Translations under genes and position numbers: made by a program
Notes under the pieces: generated by a model
What the model was told of the DNA's origin: nothing
Seen by the model: only the letters and a program-made list of their open reading frames with translations
The model's database searches: none
Source of the DNA: Patiria pectinifera
Lineage: Eukaryota; Echinodermata; Asteroidea; Valvatida; Asterinidae
NCBI GenBank assembly: GCA_029964075.1
Contig: CM057149.1
Coordinates: 32,570,900 to 32,634,899, forward strand
DNA: 64,000 nucleotides
Reading direction: 5' to 3'
Shown here: positions 1 through 11,900 of the stretch, piece after piece
How the letters are laid out: each line of letters starts with the position of its first letter
How positions within the stretch are numbered: position 1 is the stretch's first letter

Positions 1-339
1 TCAGCTCCTAACCCCATCCCACGTACTCAAACACCCCACCCCAAACCACCCCCAAACCACCCCCAAACCACCCCATCCTAAACCACTAAGCTACACCAAA
101 AACGTGTGCGGTCACTCGCACTACATCCTTAACATCGCTGTACTGCAACGTCAAGAGCAAAATCCGGCAATTGGCACTTCTGTACACTATTGGTCATTTT
201 CTACAAATATACTGATTTAATAAGAAAAAAGGATGGCTTAGGCCACACAAAAAAAGTTTCCGGTTTCTGGTATGCGCGCGCGTCGCCGTAGCCATGCGCG
301 TCGGCAAAATGAAAAAGGTATTTTTTTCAATGAAAGATG

Positions 340-475
340 ATGTCTCAAAACCGCCAAACTCACTGGTTTGACTGGAATCCTGCTGCTGCACAATTTTAAC
401 GTGTTTTTAGATTGGGTTATGGTCGAGAATAAGCTTTATGTGGCCTCTCTGGACTCCCATATATTTGCACTAAGT
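340..475. repeat. Dispersed repeat, copy 1
   Basis: Runs from TCTCAAAACCGCCAAACTCA to CTCCCATATATTTGCAC. It recurs at 6165-6300 and, mirrored, at 61375-61510, with a few differences. Confidence 0.75.
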
Positions 476-603
476 TTAGTCGGCCACCATTTGCAGTCAT
501 CAGCCGACATTTTAAGCAAAAAAATCAGTAAAAAATAAAAGCCGCGTCGCCGCACCACTTTTTGGGCAAGCTCCATACCAGAAACCGGATACCTTTTTTG
601 TGG

Positions 604-985
604 CCTTACCAATAATAACAATAATAATAATAATAGTTGGTATTTATAAAGCGCACGAATTCACCAGGACTGGCGCTCAAGGCGCTACATCATTATTACC
701 CCTGCTCATTGGGCCCATGAAACATTCCAAATACCATTTCAGCTCCCCAGCTCGATGATGCCTGTTAGGCGCAAGGAAGCTATTAACCATCGCTGCCCTC
801 ACAGGTACCCATGTACTCCTGGGTTGTTGGAGAGAAGCAAAGAGTGACAAATTAAGTGCCTTGCCCAAGGGCACACGCACCATGACCCGGCCCCAGGCTG
901 GACTCGAACCCACAACCTGCTGCAGCTTTACCCGCAGACCACGAATCCAATGCCTTTAACCACGAGGCCACAGCATTCCACTCAA
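604..985 (-). mobile_element. tRNA-derived SINE, family B
   Basis: On the minus strand a tRNA-like head near 985 carries a B-box (GGGTTCGAGTCC), followed by the body CTTGGGCAAGGCACTTAA and a tail running into AAT-type repeats at 604-634. A relative is at 32745-33028. The GCGCTT and 'tgcccaag' blocks are typical of SINEs widespread in marine invertebrates. Confidence 0.7.
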
Positions 986-1170
986 GCTAGACGAACGTAT
1001 TCCTCACCTGTTTCATGTATTCATTTGGACCAATATTCATAATGACATATGAGTGAGTGTTTATGAATGGAAAATCAGATGAAGCCACGTACTACATGCA
1101 TGTGCAAGCAAGCTTTTGACGGGACGGTGTTATATTCGAATCAATAACAAGTCATCTCAAGCCGAAAGCT

Positions 1171-1352
1171 GTTCAAATGAACTTGAGACAAAACTTCACA
1201 GCAACATTCCATTGTCATTATTGTTCATCCTGTTTCTCAGGGGCGGATCTAATTTTCAGGCTGTTCAAATGAACTTTGACAAAACTTCACAGAAACATTC
1301 CATTGTCATTATTGTTTATCCCGTTTCTCAGGGGCGGATCTAATTTTCAGGA
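1171..1352. repeat. Direct duplication, two ~90-bp units
   Basis: Two adjacent copies, each running from GTTCAAATGAACTT to TCTAATTTTCAGG. They precede a G-rich tract (1360-1440). Confidence 0.85.
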
Positions 1353-1587
1353 AACGGGAAGGGGGGGGGGGGTCGAGCGAAGGCTTGCCAGAGGCAGGTG
1401 GACACGCAACACAAACACCTCGGGGGGGGGGGGGTCGGGGGTTGCCTCCGGGAAAATGTTGAACTCAACGATGCTTTATCATATCCTTCTTTCTAAGGCG
1501 ATTTGAGAACATATTTAGGAAATTTAGCACTCCATTTATTTTTTGTGGCCCCATTTTACTAGTTTACTAATTTAGTCAGCGGGTGAA

Positions 1588-1612
1588 CCCCCCCCCCCCC
1601 CCCCCCCCCCCG
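1588..1612. repeat. Poly-C tract
   Basis: A run of more than 20 C. Short proline- or glycine-rich frames across it are not genes. Confidence 0.9.
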
Positions 1613-1797
1613 GATCAGCTACTGTTTCTTGTGACTGGACTTGTGAAAGGACTTGTGATATATATTCTTGACTGGACTTGTGATGGACTTTTGGCAGTGG
1701 ACCCGGCTCGACTAAAACAGTTTCTGTCATGTGAGAAAAGCTCCAATACCAAGTTCTTTGATTTTTTCCCCGTAGCAATTACCCAATTCCTTGCCAG

Positions 1798-2680
1798 CTG
1801 AGAGCACGATGGGAGACCAGGATGACGTCACGAGAGAGCCGGGTACCAGGCAAATTCTGACCCCTGTGGTCAGTGCTGCCATGAGTCCACCTGACACATT
1901 GAATCTGGCTCCTGGGAACCACCTCAAAGTATGTCAAGACCTTGTTTAATGCAGTTTGGTCGATGGCCGCAATTTTCTTTCTTATGTCTATGGCTAAGGA
2001 CTTTTAACGGTGCTGTTAGCCATACTCGAAGACAATGATTAGCCACAGAAAATAGCTTCATGTATGCGGCTATTTGCTTGTACGTGGGTAAAGAGAGCCA
2101 GTCTAGTATCCTCTTTAATTGTACCTTTCTTGATGACTGCCTCCTGTGCAGTGAACAAGACAGTGCTATTGTATAGGATTACCTGAACTGCTAAAGAATG
2201 AGCTTAAACCGATCCATCAAGTAGACCAGACGCATGAAAAGACTTCAAGTGTGCTCTGGCACCAGCTTCATTTGGCTGTGTGCACAAGACAAAGACGTTC
2301 GACTCAATTTGGACACTACGCCTATGCGGTAGCCCTGAAAGGACATGCAATGTCGTCAATGTGTTATACATTGGTATGTCGCTAAAACGGTAACCAGGCG
2401 AAAAAAATGATCCAAAAATGGTGACGTTAATTTTTGTGCAAAAAAAAATCCAAATGTCTTAAGGAAAAGAAAAGACTTTAAATTGTGCGCTCTTTTCCCT
2501 GCTCTCTCTGTTCGAGCGATCTTTTCCGGCCAAAATATGGAAATTATAAAAATTGATCTCCATCTGTTCTTCGGGTAGGTTCGCCTGGTGGAATTCGCCG
2601 ACAAGGAGGTGCAGACGGATCCCGTTCTTATCTTGCCGATCAGACGATACAACTGTTCGCAACGCAACAGGGTGTCATAG
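1798..2680 (+). CDS. Last two exons of an unrecognised gene (5' part outside window)
   Basis: Two exon-like blocks join in frame. Exon A, 1798-1928, follows a TTGCCAG acceptor, reads through in one phase only (E-S-T-M-G-D-Q-D-D...) and ends ...N-H-L-K before a GTATGT donor. Exon B, 2579-2680, follows a GGGTAG acceptor, starts V-R-L-V-E-F-A-D-K-E-V-Q-T-D and stops at TAG 2678-2680 after R-N-R-V-S. The junction is phase 0. Exon A needs a preceding exon ending in phase 1; I see none between 1 and 1797, so the rest probably lies upstream of the window. I do not recognise the family; there is no obvious domain or membrane segment. It is convergent with TBC1D22 (minus), with about 3.2 kb between stops. 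The mirror region falls outside the window, so no second copy is available for comparison. Confidence 0.5.
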
Positions 2681-3327
2681 GTCAAGGGTCAAAGGGTGAA
2701 ATGGAATCCATAGTAACACCAAATCCATAAGACTGGAATTAGGTACAAATCAACGCATTCTCATCATAAGATGTTCTTTGCTTTAATTTATGTACAAAAT
2801 ATCTTACATAGTTATACTCCGCCAAAAAAAAAAATAATGTTGACTTCACATTGTGCAATTTGTTTTTGAAATGTATTTCTTGATAACATTCAAATATTCC
2901 CGTTGCTGTAAAATTCAAATATCTGCCTATATAATAGCCTGTGAAATTTCTAATAATTGGGCAACAATTGTACTTAATAAGAGTAAATAATTCCATTCTA
3001 TTCCATCAGCCGTTACTATTTTTAGACATTGATCAATCAGATACAAAATAGCACCTCATTTGTTTGCTGCTAATTTTCTCCCCAGTGCCTGGCATTTTTC
3101 CCCCAGTTAAGATTAAAGGCAAAACAGTGAAGTGGCCACATTTGAACACTAATATATATCCCAATATTGACTTCTGTGCACATTACAACTCTGAACCTGG
3201 TACCATTTCCTATCCACCCTAGCATATCAAGTAATTCAATATGTCATCGTCTCTTCTAATATACTGCAAGTAAAACAAACCAAGTATAATGTGCCAGAAA
3301 GTAAAATCAAAGATGCATTTTCACAAC

Positions 3328-3710
3328 TAAAAGGTAATATACAACATTTTCTTTTGCTGTAATTTTCACGGATGGATTTAGAGGTTAGTGTTTTACAGCA
3401 AATATTGTAACACTGACCTGTTTAAAGGTTTGTGTTCATAGATGCTGGAAAAAAAACAAGAAAAAAAAATGCTGTTCTTGTAGTCTGGTTCCCTGACCCT
3501 ACTTTGACGAAACGGAGCAATTTATAGACGTTGCGAAATTGTCATGTCATTGGAAATTGATACAAAAATTCCACTTTTCTTGAAAATGCAGCACACCAGG
3601 TGCCATGATTTCACAGGATGCTTGAGGCTATTATTCACTTACATTCACTTCATAATAAGTTGGTAATTTTGTTTTTTTGATGTTTGCAAATGTTGTATTA
3701 TTACCTTTAA
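3328..3710. mobile_element. TTAA-family 2 MITE, internally deleted
   Basis: The left end (AAAGGTAATATACAACATTTTC...) and right end (GCAAATGTTGTATTATTACCTTTAA) match the termini of the 514-bp elements at 19520-20033 and 37231-37744. The middle is shorter. The mirror copy starts at about 63917 and is cut by the window end. Confidence 0.65.
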
Positions 3711-4071
3711 GCGTCAAACTGACATATTTATCCAAAATTTGAAATTCCACAATCGTCATCTGACAAGACATCCGTACTTCACCATCAATGATTCTAACAT
3801 CCCAGAACCTGATTTTTGTGACATTTTGCCCACTTTAAGGGAGATTCTAAATCACAAACTTTTGTACACAATTCGTTTCTCGTGCAGTTGAATATAAATG
3901 TGTGTGGCAGTACAATTACAAAATGAATCTGTATTGATGATTTCTTTGAAATGTAATAAAATAGAAAATGCTGATAAGTATAAACAAAGTAGCTGTTGTT
4001 AACTGTTGATATATTGTTTGTTCCTTTTCTTCTGCTTTTTTTTTGGGTGGGGGTGGAATTCTGGCGATTCA

Positions 4072-4404
4072 CAATGCAGTGCGCCACCAAGAGTTTGCCA
4101 TGGAGAGTCCATTTTTCAAGTTTACGGTCGACAAAACATGGCCCATTTGAATGAGTGTCAGTAGACAACTTGAGCTAATTTGTCATAGATTGGGGCATAG
4201 CGTTCTGCCACCTTACAAAAAACACCATATTGATAACAGGAAAAGAAAAGAACAAACAGATACTTGAATCATACGCTTACGAAACTACTGGCCGGAAAAA
4301 CTTACAATTTCAAATGTCCCGCGCTGAGAATTTGTCAACCATTTCCCACAATGCACTGGGAAAAATTACTATCCGTGGCAAACTATTGGTGGCGCACTAC
4401 ATTG
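4072..4404. mobile_element. MITE with ~35-bp inverted ends (left copy)
   Basis: CAATGCAGTGCGCCACCAAG at the left is mirrored by a near match ending CGCACTACATTG at the right, continuing imperfectly through TTTGCCATGG / CCGTGGCAAA. The interior has no credible gene. Shared with the right arm. Confidence 0.7.
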
Positions 4405-5089
4405 TCAATTCAAGCGTCTTCAATTGCAAGCATGTTTTTCCATTTGAGCCATGTATCTACTGGGCAAATAAGCAAAAGAAAAATTGTTGGAACTAACTGA
4501 ACTCTGCCCAGACCTGCGGTAGCTACTGACCAGAAAATCTTAATTTTCAAACAATTAATGCAGGCTTTCAAGCAAACCCAGGTGAATAAGTACAAGAACA
4601 GTAGGATTAGGACTTTGGAGAACAAACTCAGGAGAAAAGTAGGACTTTTGCGGCCTTCCAGGAGTAGTTTTCGTTGATGCTCACCCACGTCCACGGCATC
4701 ATAAGCCTCGTTTGGCATGTTCTGTACTCACAATGAAGATATATGCCTTTGACACTCCTACAATGCACAAACATTGTGACGGTGGCAAATTTACGTGCCC
4801 ATTTTTTTTTTTGAATACCAAAAATACAATAAAAAGAAGACTACCAACTGTGCATCACCGAATTTTTCGAAAATATGAAAATGAAAAAAAATGTAAGCAA
4901 AGTCAGTGCATCCGGACATTTTGAATCAGTTGCTGTTATTGACAAAGTGTACAGAATGTTTGCTTTGCTTTAATGCATTATTCCCAGTACTGCCCAAAAC
5001 GGTGTTGCCTGTTACTCCCTGTACTGCCCTAAACTGCCCATGCACTCCATGGTTTTACGGATTCACCAGGGAATGAATGCAATGTAGTA

Positions 5090-5797
5090 CAGGGTCCAAT
5101 TTCATTGCACTGCTAAGCGCACAATTTTCTGCTAACAGAGCCTCTGTCTATTTCATGGAGACTGTAAGCAGCACGCAAAGCAAAAGACACGCTTACCTCA
5201 GGGGAAAAATTTGCTTATTAGTGACATAACAACAGATATCTCCATGCGCGCTACCGTTAGCACACACACGCCGTGAAGTAGTGCTTCAGGATAGCACATT
5301 TGTGACCTACTGAGGCAAAATGAGGAATGTCCCCCAAAATCTTGTTTCGCGTAATCTACGCCTGAACTCGGATATACTAGGAAAATCAAGACAAAATCGA
5401 TATTGATTGTTTTGTATTTTTGAGTAGCCAAGGTATCCAAGATTCCAAATTTGCATTTTTGTTGGGGAAAAAATACCCACAAAAGTGGACCAACAGAAGA
5501 ACATTTTTCAGTGCCGGTGGTGGCGCAATGCATGTCTTTTTTTCAAAATGACAGTAGCGAAGCTTGGCAGGACATTGTTGAAGTTCCTGCGTCATATCTT
5601 TGGAATAAATTAAGCTACAGAAATAAATTTGGTATCATTGGAAAGCCAATGATTTGCCCTGAAACATGATGTACATAACGTGAAAAGTCAAAGGTGGGAG
5701 TTATTCCTCATTATGCTATGGCAGGTCACATTTGTCTGCTATGCTAAGCACAACTTTTCTGCTAACTGTTAAGTAGTGCTATGAAATTGGGCCCCCG
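5090..5797. mobile_element. GGGCCCAATTTCA-family element, ~0.7 kb (left copy)
   Basis: The left end CAGGGTCCAATTTCATTGCA and right end GTGCTATGAAATTGGGCCCC are inverted repeats that extend inward through GCTAAGC...TTTTCTGCTAAC. It looks like the longer parent of the 22136-22406 element. Interior frames up to 111 aa resemble nothing I know. Just downstream of the TBC1D22 stop, in both arms. Confidence 0.7.
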
Positions 5798-5907
5798 CCC
5801 TAACGGGTAAACTTGTGTAGTTCTATGTCCGTCTGTGAGCAGTTGCTGGTACACAGTACCTTCGCTCGTGTCTCGGTGGATGGGCTGAGGGCTACGGCCG
5901 ACAGACC

Positions 5908-8900
5908 TCATTTCTTGGCCTGTTGGCTCAAGTGCCGGGGTGCGTCTGCAAACATGTACTTGAGGCTATAGGCTTCGGCTAGCAGCAGGCTGATGTCTTG
6001 GTTGGTCCAGCTGGCTGTTGGCAGGTTTTGAAGCAACAGCATGATACCCTAAACGCAGGATTAAAACAGTTTTTGGATTTATTTTCCAAACTCCTTGGTC
6101 GGCCTAGTTAGTTCTGCACTACAGGGTTCCCAGCACTTTATGAAAACAAAATTCCCTGAGTTTTCTCAAAACCGCCACACTCACTGGTTTGATTGGAATC
6201 CTGCTGCTGCACAATTTTAACTTGTTTTTGGGTGGGGTTACGATCGAGTATAAGCTTTATGTGGCCTCTCTAGGCTCCCATATATTTTGCACAATATATA
6301 AGGGAGCAGACTAATGACTAGCCTGGCAGCACATGCACGATGTCGATGTCGCTGTATGGTCTGTCGATACCGTTTTCCCTGATTTTTGTCTTGACTAGTT
6401 CCCAAAGAATGTTCGTGTCGGAAGTGGGCTATTCATAATCACTCTTGGAGGCTGTCTGCATGCACGAGTGCATCTAGAATTATAAAATCCTAGGTGACGG
6501 ATGTAATGCACCTATCAATTGTTTCCAAAATCTAATCGATTTGTACTTGTACCAAGGACCACACTTTAAAAGTTTCTTTTATGAAAATCTGTCGAGAACT
6601 TTTTGAGTTACCCTGTTCACAGACAAACACACTAACCAACCACGACACAAACCAACGCCGGTGTAAACGTAAACCTCCTTGGCGGAGGTAGTATAATAAG
6701 TTGTTCGTTTTTTGCACCATACGCACACAAACCAGTATGAACACGCAGTGTGTTCCTCCCCAAGGGGCTCACCAAAGTGGTTACAAAGCCCCATCTACTA
6801 ATCCTGCACGGAATCCGACAGGCCACAACCTTCACTGTAAGCTGAGAGACTATAGACTGCACGAACATACCTGGAAGTCTTTCTCTTTCATGGCGGCGTC
6901 GGCAAACTTGATGAGGAAGGCAGCACAGACGTAGAGATGGAACACGGCAAAACCCTCGGGTTCACTCTGAAAGGGGAAACAGAAATAACGATGATGAATA
7001 ATTGAAGATGATTATCTCTTTATTTCCTTAACCCTAACCTCACCTAAAGCTACAAAATACTACTGAGAGTAAACTGTAGTATGCAGTACTTTGCCATATA
7101 AGTGGGCAAAGCACTCATAGTATTTTCTGGTATTTGCTACCTGCATACATCATTTTTGTAGTACTATGCAGTGTGTGGTACTTTACTCCAAATTAACTCT
7201 TAGGGGGTTAGGGTTAATAATGACAGTTCTTTTATTAACCCTACTGCTGTCTGAACAGTCACAGACAGTCAAACAAATCAATCCATGGATGGCAAGATTA
7301 CCATATGCGAAGTTCACTAATTTTCCTCTGTATTGACTAACAAGCCCCCAGATAGCAATTTCATGTCATCAAAGTCAATTTGAGCAGTGAGAAAATACAG
7401 GCATTTTCTTAGAAAACACTTAGAATTTTTCAGTCCAATCTCATAGGGTTTGTACACAGGGTGTTGAGTGAACTTCGTATATGGAAATCTTTCCCCACTG
7501 ATCCCCTGCCATGCCTTTATACACAGGCTAGTCAACAGATCATCTTTCTTGTAGACATTGTGACAAATCACATTTTACCAACAGACAAAAGCAAGTAACT
7601 GATAGGCACAGCTGGCTTATCAATCTCGTACAGTCAAAACAAAGCTGTATCAAGTTGCATAACAGTCACAGACAGTCAATCCTGCTTTGTGTAGGCAGGG
7701 GGAACTCAGATAAGAACTGAAATGGGCCCTTAGGGTTGTGGAAATCGCAAAGTGGGTCTCAGTAGGGTTAAAGAAAAAGAAAAACAAGTCAGGTGTGTTT
7801 ACAAACACAAATGCCCTGCAACCGTGACTGTTTCCATGACATACATATACCACCACTCTTTTAACATCAACATACATTTACCTTGGTCACATGGAACATT
7901 CATTGACAGCATTAGTGTCTTCTGTAGGTTTTATATGAATTAATCCCTAATCCCTATGATCTCAGAATAAATACTAGATTTCTATTGTTTTAGCCACGGT
8001 GACCTTGACCTTTGACCTTTTGACCCCAATGCGATAGGCCTATTTGGATTACCAAGAACGATCCACAAACCAAATTTGAAGTTCACATGTAAAGTATATC
8101 TCAAGTTATCACGCTGACAATATTTCTATTGTTTTTGCCACTGTGACCTTGACCCTTGACCTTTTGGCCCCAAATGCAAAGGCTTCTTAGGATTGCCAAG
8201 GACAATCCACAAACCAAATTTGAAGGTTCATATGTAAAGCATTTCTCAAGTTATCGCGCTAACAAAATTTCTATTGTTTCAGCCACTGTGACCTTGACCC
8301 TTGACCTTTCGGCCCCAAATGCAATAGGCTTCTTAGGATTACTAAGAACAATACACAAACCAAATTTGAAGTTCATATGTAAAGTATTTCTCAAGTTATC
8401 GCGCTGACAAAATTTCTTTTGTTTTAGTCACTGTGACCTTGACCCTTGACCTTTTGGCCCCAAATGCGAAAGGCTTCTTAGGATTGCCAAGGACAATCCA
8501 CAAACCAAATTTGAAGTTCATATGTAAAGTATTTCTCAAGTTATCGCGCTGACAAAATTTCTATTGTTTCAGCCACTGTGACCTTGACCCTTGACCTTTC
8601 GGCCCAAAATGCAAAAGGCTTCTTAGGATTACCAAGGACAATCCACAAACCAAATTTGAAGTTCAAGGACAATCCACAAACCAAATTTGAAGTTCATATG
8701 TAAAGTATTTCTCAAGTTATCGCGCTGACAAAATTTCTATTGTTTCAGCCACTGTGACCTTGACCCTTGACCTTTCGGCCCAAAATGCAGAAGGGCTTCT
8801 TAGGATTACCAAGGACAATCCACAAACCAAATTTGAAGTTCATATGTAAAGTATTTCTCAAGCAATCGCGCTGACAAGATTTGTCCGGACACACACACAC

Positions 8901-11900
8901 ACCCACACCCCCACCCACGGAAGGACAAGGCGGAAACAGTATGCCCCTTCGGCTTCGCCGTGGGGCATAAAAAAAGGTACAAATGTATGAAGGCAAATCA
9001 TGAACTCACGCAAAATTTATACTTCCAACAGAATGGGGATTCTGAGGGAACTAACAACTTCAAAAGCATGCATGTACATGTACATTAGGGTGTAGTGAAT
9101 TTCAAGAAAGTAAAGGTTAAATTTAAATAAAAGTTAAGCCCAATGTATACTTCCAACACACTGTGAATTCTTAGGAAACTACCAATTTCACATGCAGAAT
9201 TTGCATTTTGCAGTTTGTAAAGCCTGAAAACACATTTAAACTTTGCCGAAAAATGATTCGCAGCATCCCTTTTGCTTTACACGTATTGGGCATGTGTCAC
9301 ACAGAGTTCAGCTGCTCACCTAGTCTTGGGCCAAGACTGGACTATTTTTCTGTTCCCCTGATGCAGTCGGCCCTATCCTCAGTTAGGGGAACAAAAATCT
9401 AAATCCAGTCTGGGAACAAGACCAATGCTCACCATGTACGTGTCCCAGAGGCGTATTGTTCCTTTCAACGGCAGTTCCCTCATCAGCAAGTTGTTCATCC
9501 ATCGGAAGGCGAACTGAAGATACTCTACTTGGTGGCTGAGTAGATGGTGGTGTAGGGGAGCTGTGGTAAAGGTATGCAAACGCATTACAGGGCGAGTAAA
9601 CAAAAAAGGAAACCCAAATGTCGCCCCCTATTTTTTTTTGTTCTAAAGAAGTTCTGCATGTAGCACTTTACAGATCTCGGATGTGAAAGCCCAATTAATA
9701 AGCTTTCTTTTGGTACAAGAATCATTCATATCGCATATATACTTTTCGAATTATGGACTTCTTAACACAGTTTCAAAATTTTGGCCACGAATCACAATAA
9801 GTGATATTTCAGCAAAACGAAAACCATTTGCATATAAATAACACATCAGAACACTCTCATAACAATGATAACTGGCTCTTATCATAACATTTATTTAAAC
9901 ACACATTGCTTCCAATGTTAGAACAACATGCTTTATAATGTCAAGAGTTAAAAGTCCTGCCCCGCCTTGTACTTGGCCACCCTGGAGACTTATGGGATTA
10001 TTCTGGTATCATTTTCATGATACGAATGGTCACATTTTACTGGAAATCCCATATCTTAAATGTGATGCCGTGGACAAAATTTTAAAAAATGTCTTTGTGT
10101 TGAAAAATTCCTTCAACTAGTTAGGTTTTGAAAGATGCTTCTTTTGATTTTGAGTGGTGTTATTATTGGAAACGAACGTTATGCATGAAAAGCAAATGAT
10201 CCTAATACGCCTCTAACCCCCGACTACGCTTCCTACCGTTGACTCTTTGCACGAGTTCTTTGAGTGAGTTGATTTTGGCCTGAATGCCTGGCTGGGCAAA
10301 GGTGTAGTTGTCCTGGATGCCGTCCAGCAGCTTGCTCATACACCAGAACGTGTCCGCCTCCACCTTGCGTATCTTGTCTGTCGGTAACGTCGTGATGTCA
10401 AAGTTATCTGTAACATCTACATTTTCAGCTGGGAAAAATGTATAAAATAACAACATGTTATACATTTTTGACTGTAAGTTTCCACTCTGGTTGTTTTTCT
10501 AGACTAATGTGGCCCTGGCGTGATTTCTGCCAGCAATGGCTGAGTAGAATTTTAACCCTAACACCCTAGGCCTTTTTGCTAGGATGTAGTCTCAATCCTG
10601 CAAAGTTCTCCAATTGGCCTCGTGGAAAAATAGCATATAGCATCAATCCTGCAAGTTCCTCCATTATTTCTTGAATATGGTCCGTGGAGGGGTGACCACT
10701 GCCTGGATCCTGCCAAATCCTGCCGTAGTGACTGTCAATATGTTAAGGCTCGGCCAGTGACATCCTGGAGCAGTACCGAGGATTTCCAAGCATAATCCAG
10801 GCCTATATTTATGCATGGCTGAGCAAAAACAACACAAGGTCCAGCTCAAGACCTTGACTAAGTGCATCCCACGAAATCAGTAATGCACTTTTGCCATATG
10901 TAACCGCAATCCTCCAAATTCCTCCACCTTGGCAAAGAGGATTTTGAAGGATTCAGGGCGGTTAGGATTAAACAAATGGTTTTAAAAGTAGTTACAGACT
11001 ACTTCGGCGACAGTCATTTTGTGAATTGGCACCAAGCTAGCGCGAGTCGCGCTCAGAAAATACGCACACACTGCGGACTCCTTCAACAAATAGGGTTACC
11101 AAAATACGAGCGCACTTCGTTTTTTAGAACGCGTGCAGCATTCATGTGAGCGTGGTACCACCGCAATAACGGCTTCTAATTCTGGTCGCCAGATTCCGTT
11201 ACACATTTTTGGACAGCCTTCAGCAACCAACCATTCTACAGGTATTAACCCTAGCCCCCCTAGGGTATTTTGGTTAGAAAGCCTGCTAAACACAGCAACA
11301 TGCAATACTTGTCAAAATGACAAGCCTGCCATGTGTAGCAAGATCCATCAGCTCAAAAATCTCAAGGCCAAACTGCCTCAGAGTCTGTAGTTGCCGAACG
11401 CAGCAAGATACAACTGTGGCATTGCTCAATGGCACTAGCTCTCACATTACAAAATTAGCAGTTTATGCACTGGTGTTGATGGCTCAATGCAGCAAGGTCC
11501 CAAAGTCTTTTTACACATGATGCACTGTGCTGCGTCTGGCCAGCTTAGGGTTAATCAACACTGTAACTACAAAATGATCAATTAATCAATCAAGAAATTA
11601 CATATTAACATCCGGCTCTGACAACAGCCTGTCAGGGCACTGTGACACTGATAAAAAAAAACAATGAAATGTGCATTTAAGAATTACCTGTATGTTCGGT
11701 AAGGAATACTACAAAGAAGGGAGTGACTAGATCGTTGATGCCTTGGACATAACCACTGGCTGGATGCCGGATGGCCCAGATGTACAAAATTCGTTCAAAA
11801 ATCTATAAAACAGAATGCAATTGCAGTTGGGCAAAGCACATTTCAATTGGAAATGCCAACGGGGACTTTAACTATTACATATCTGGATTACAAAATTCAA

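Noticed and set aside
1583-1801. Proline-rich frame beginning at the poly-C tract
   Set aside because: Generated by the homopolymer and overlapping only non-conserved sequence before the exon at 1798.
5198-5533. 111-codon gene downstream of TBC1D22
   Set aside because: It lies wholly within a non-autonomous repeat element; the frame and protein are not kept in the right copy.
7032-7217. Interstitial telomeric repeats (TTAGGG / CCCTAA)
   Set aside because: CCCTAAC and GTTAGGG occur once each as the ends of TTAA-flanked MITEs, not as tandem hexamers.
7990-8890. CRISPR array
   Set aside because: Units are contiguous 145-bp tandem repeats without unique spacers, in an intron of a eukaryotic gene.
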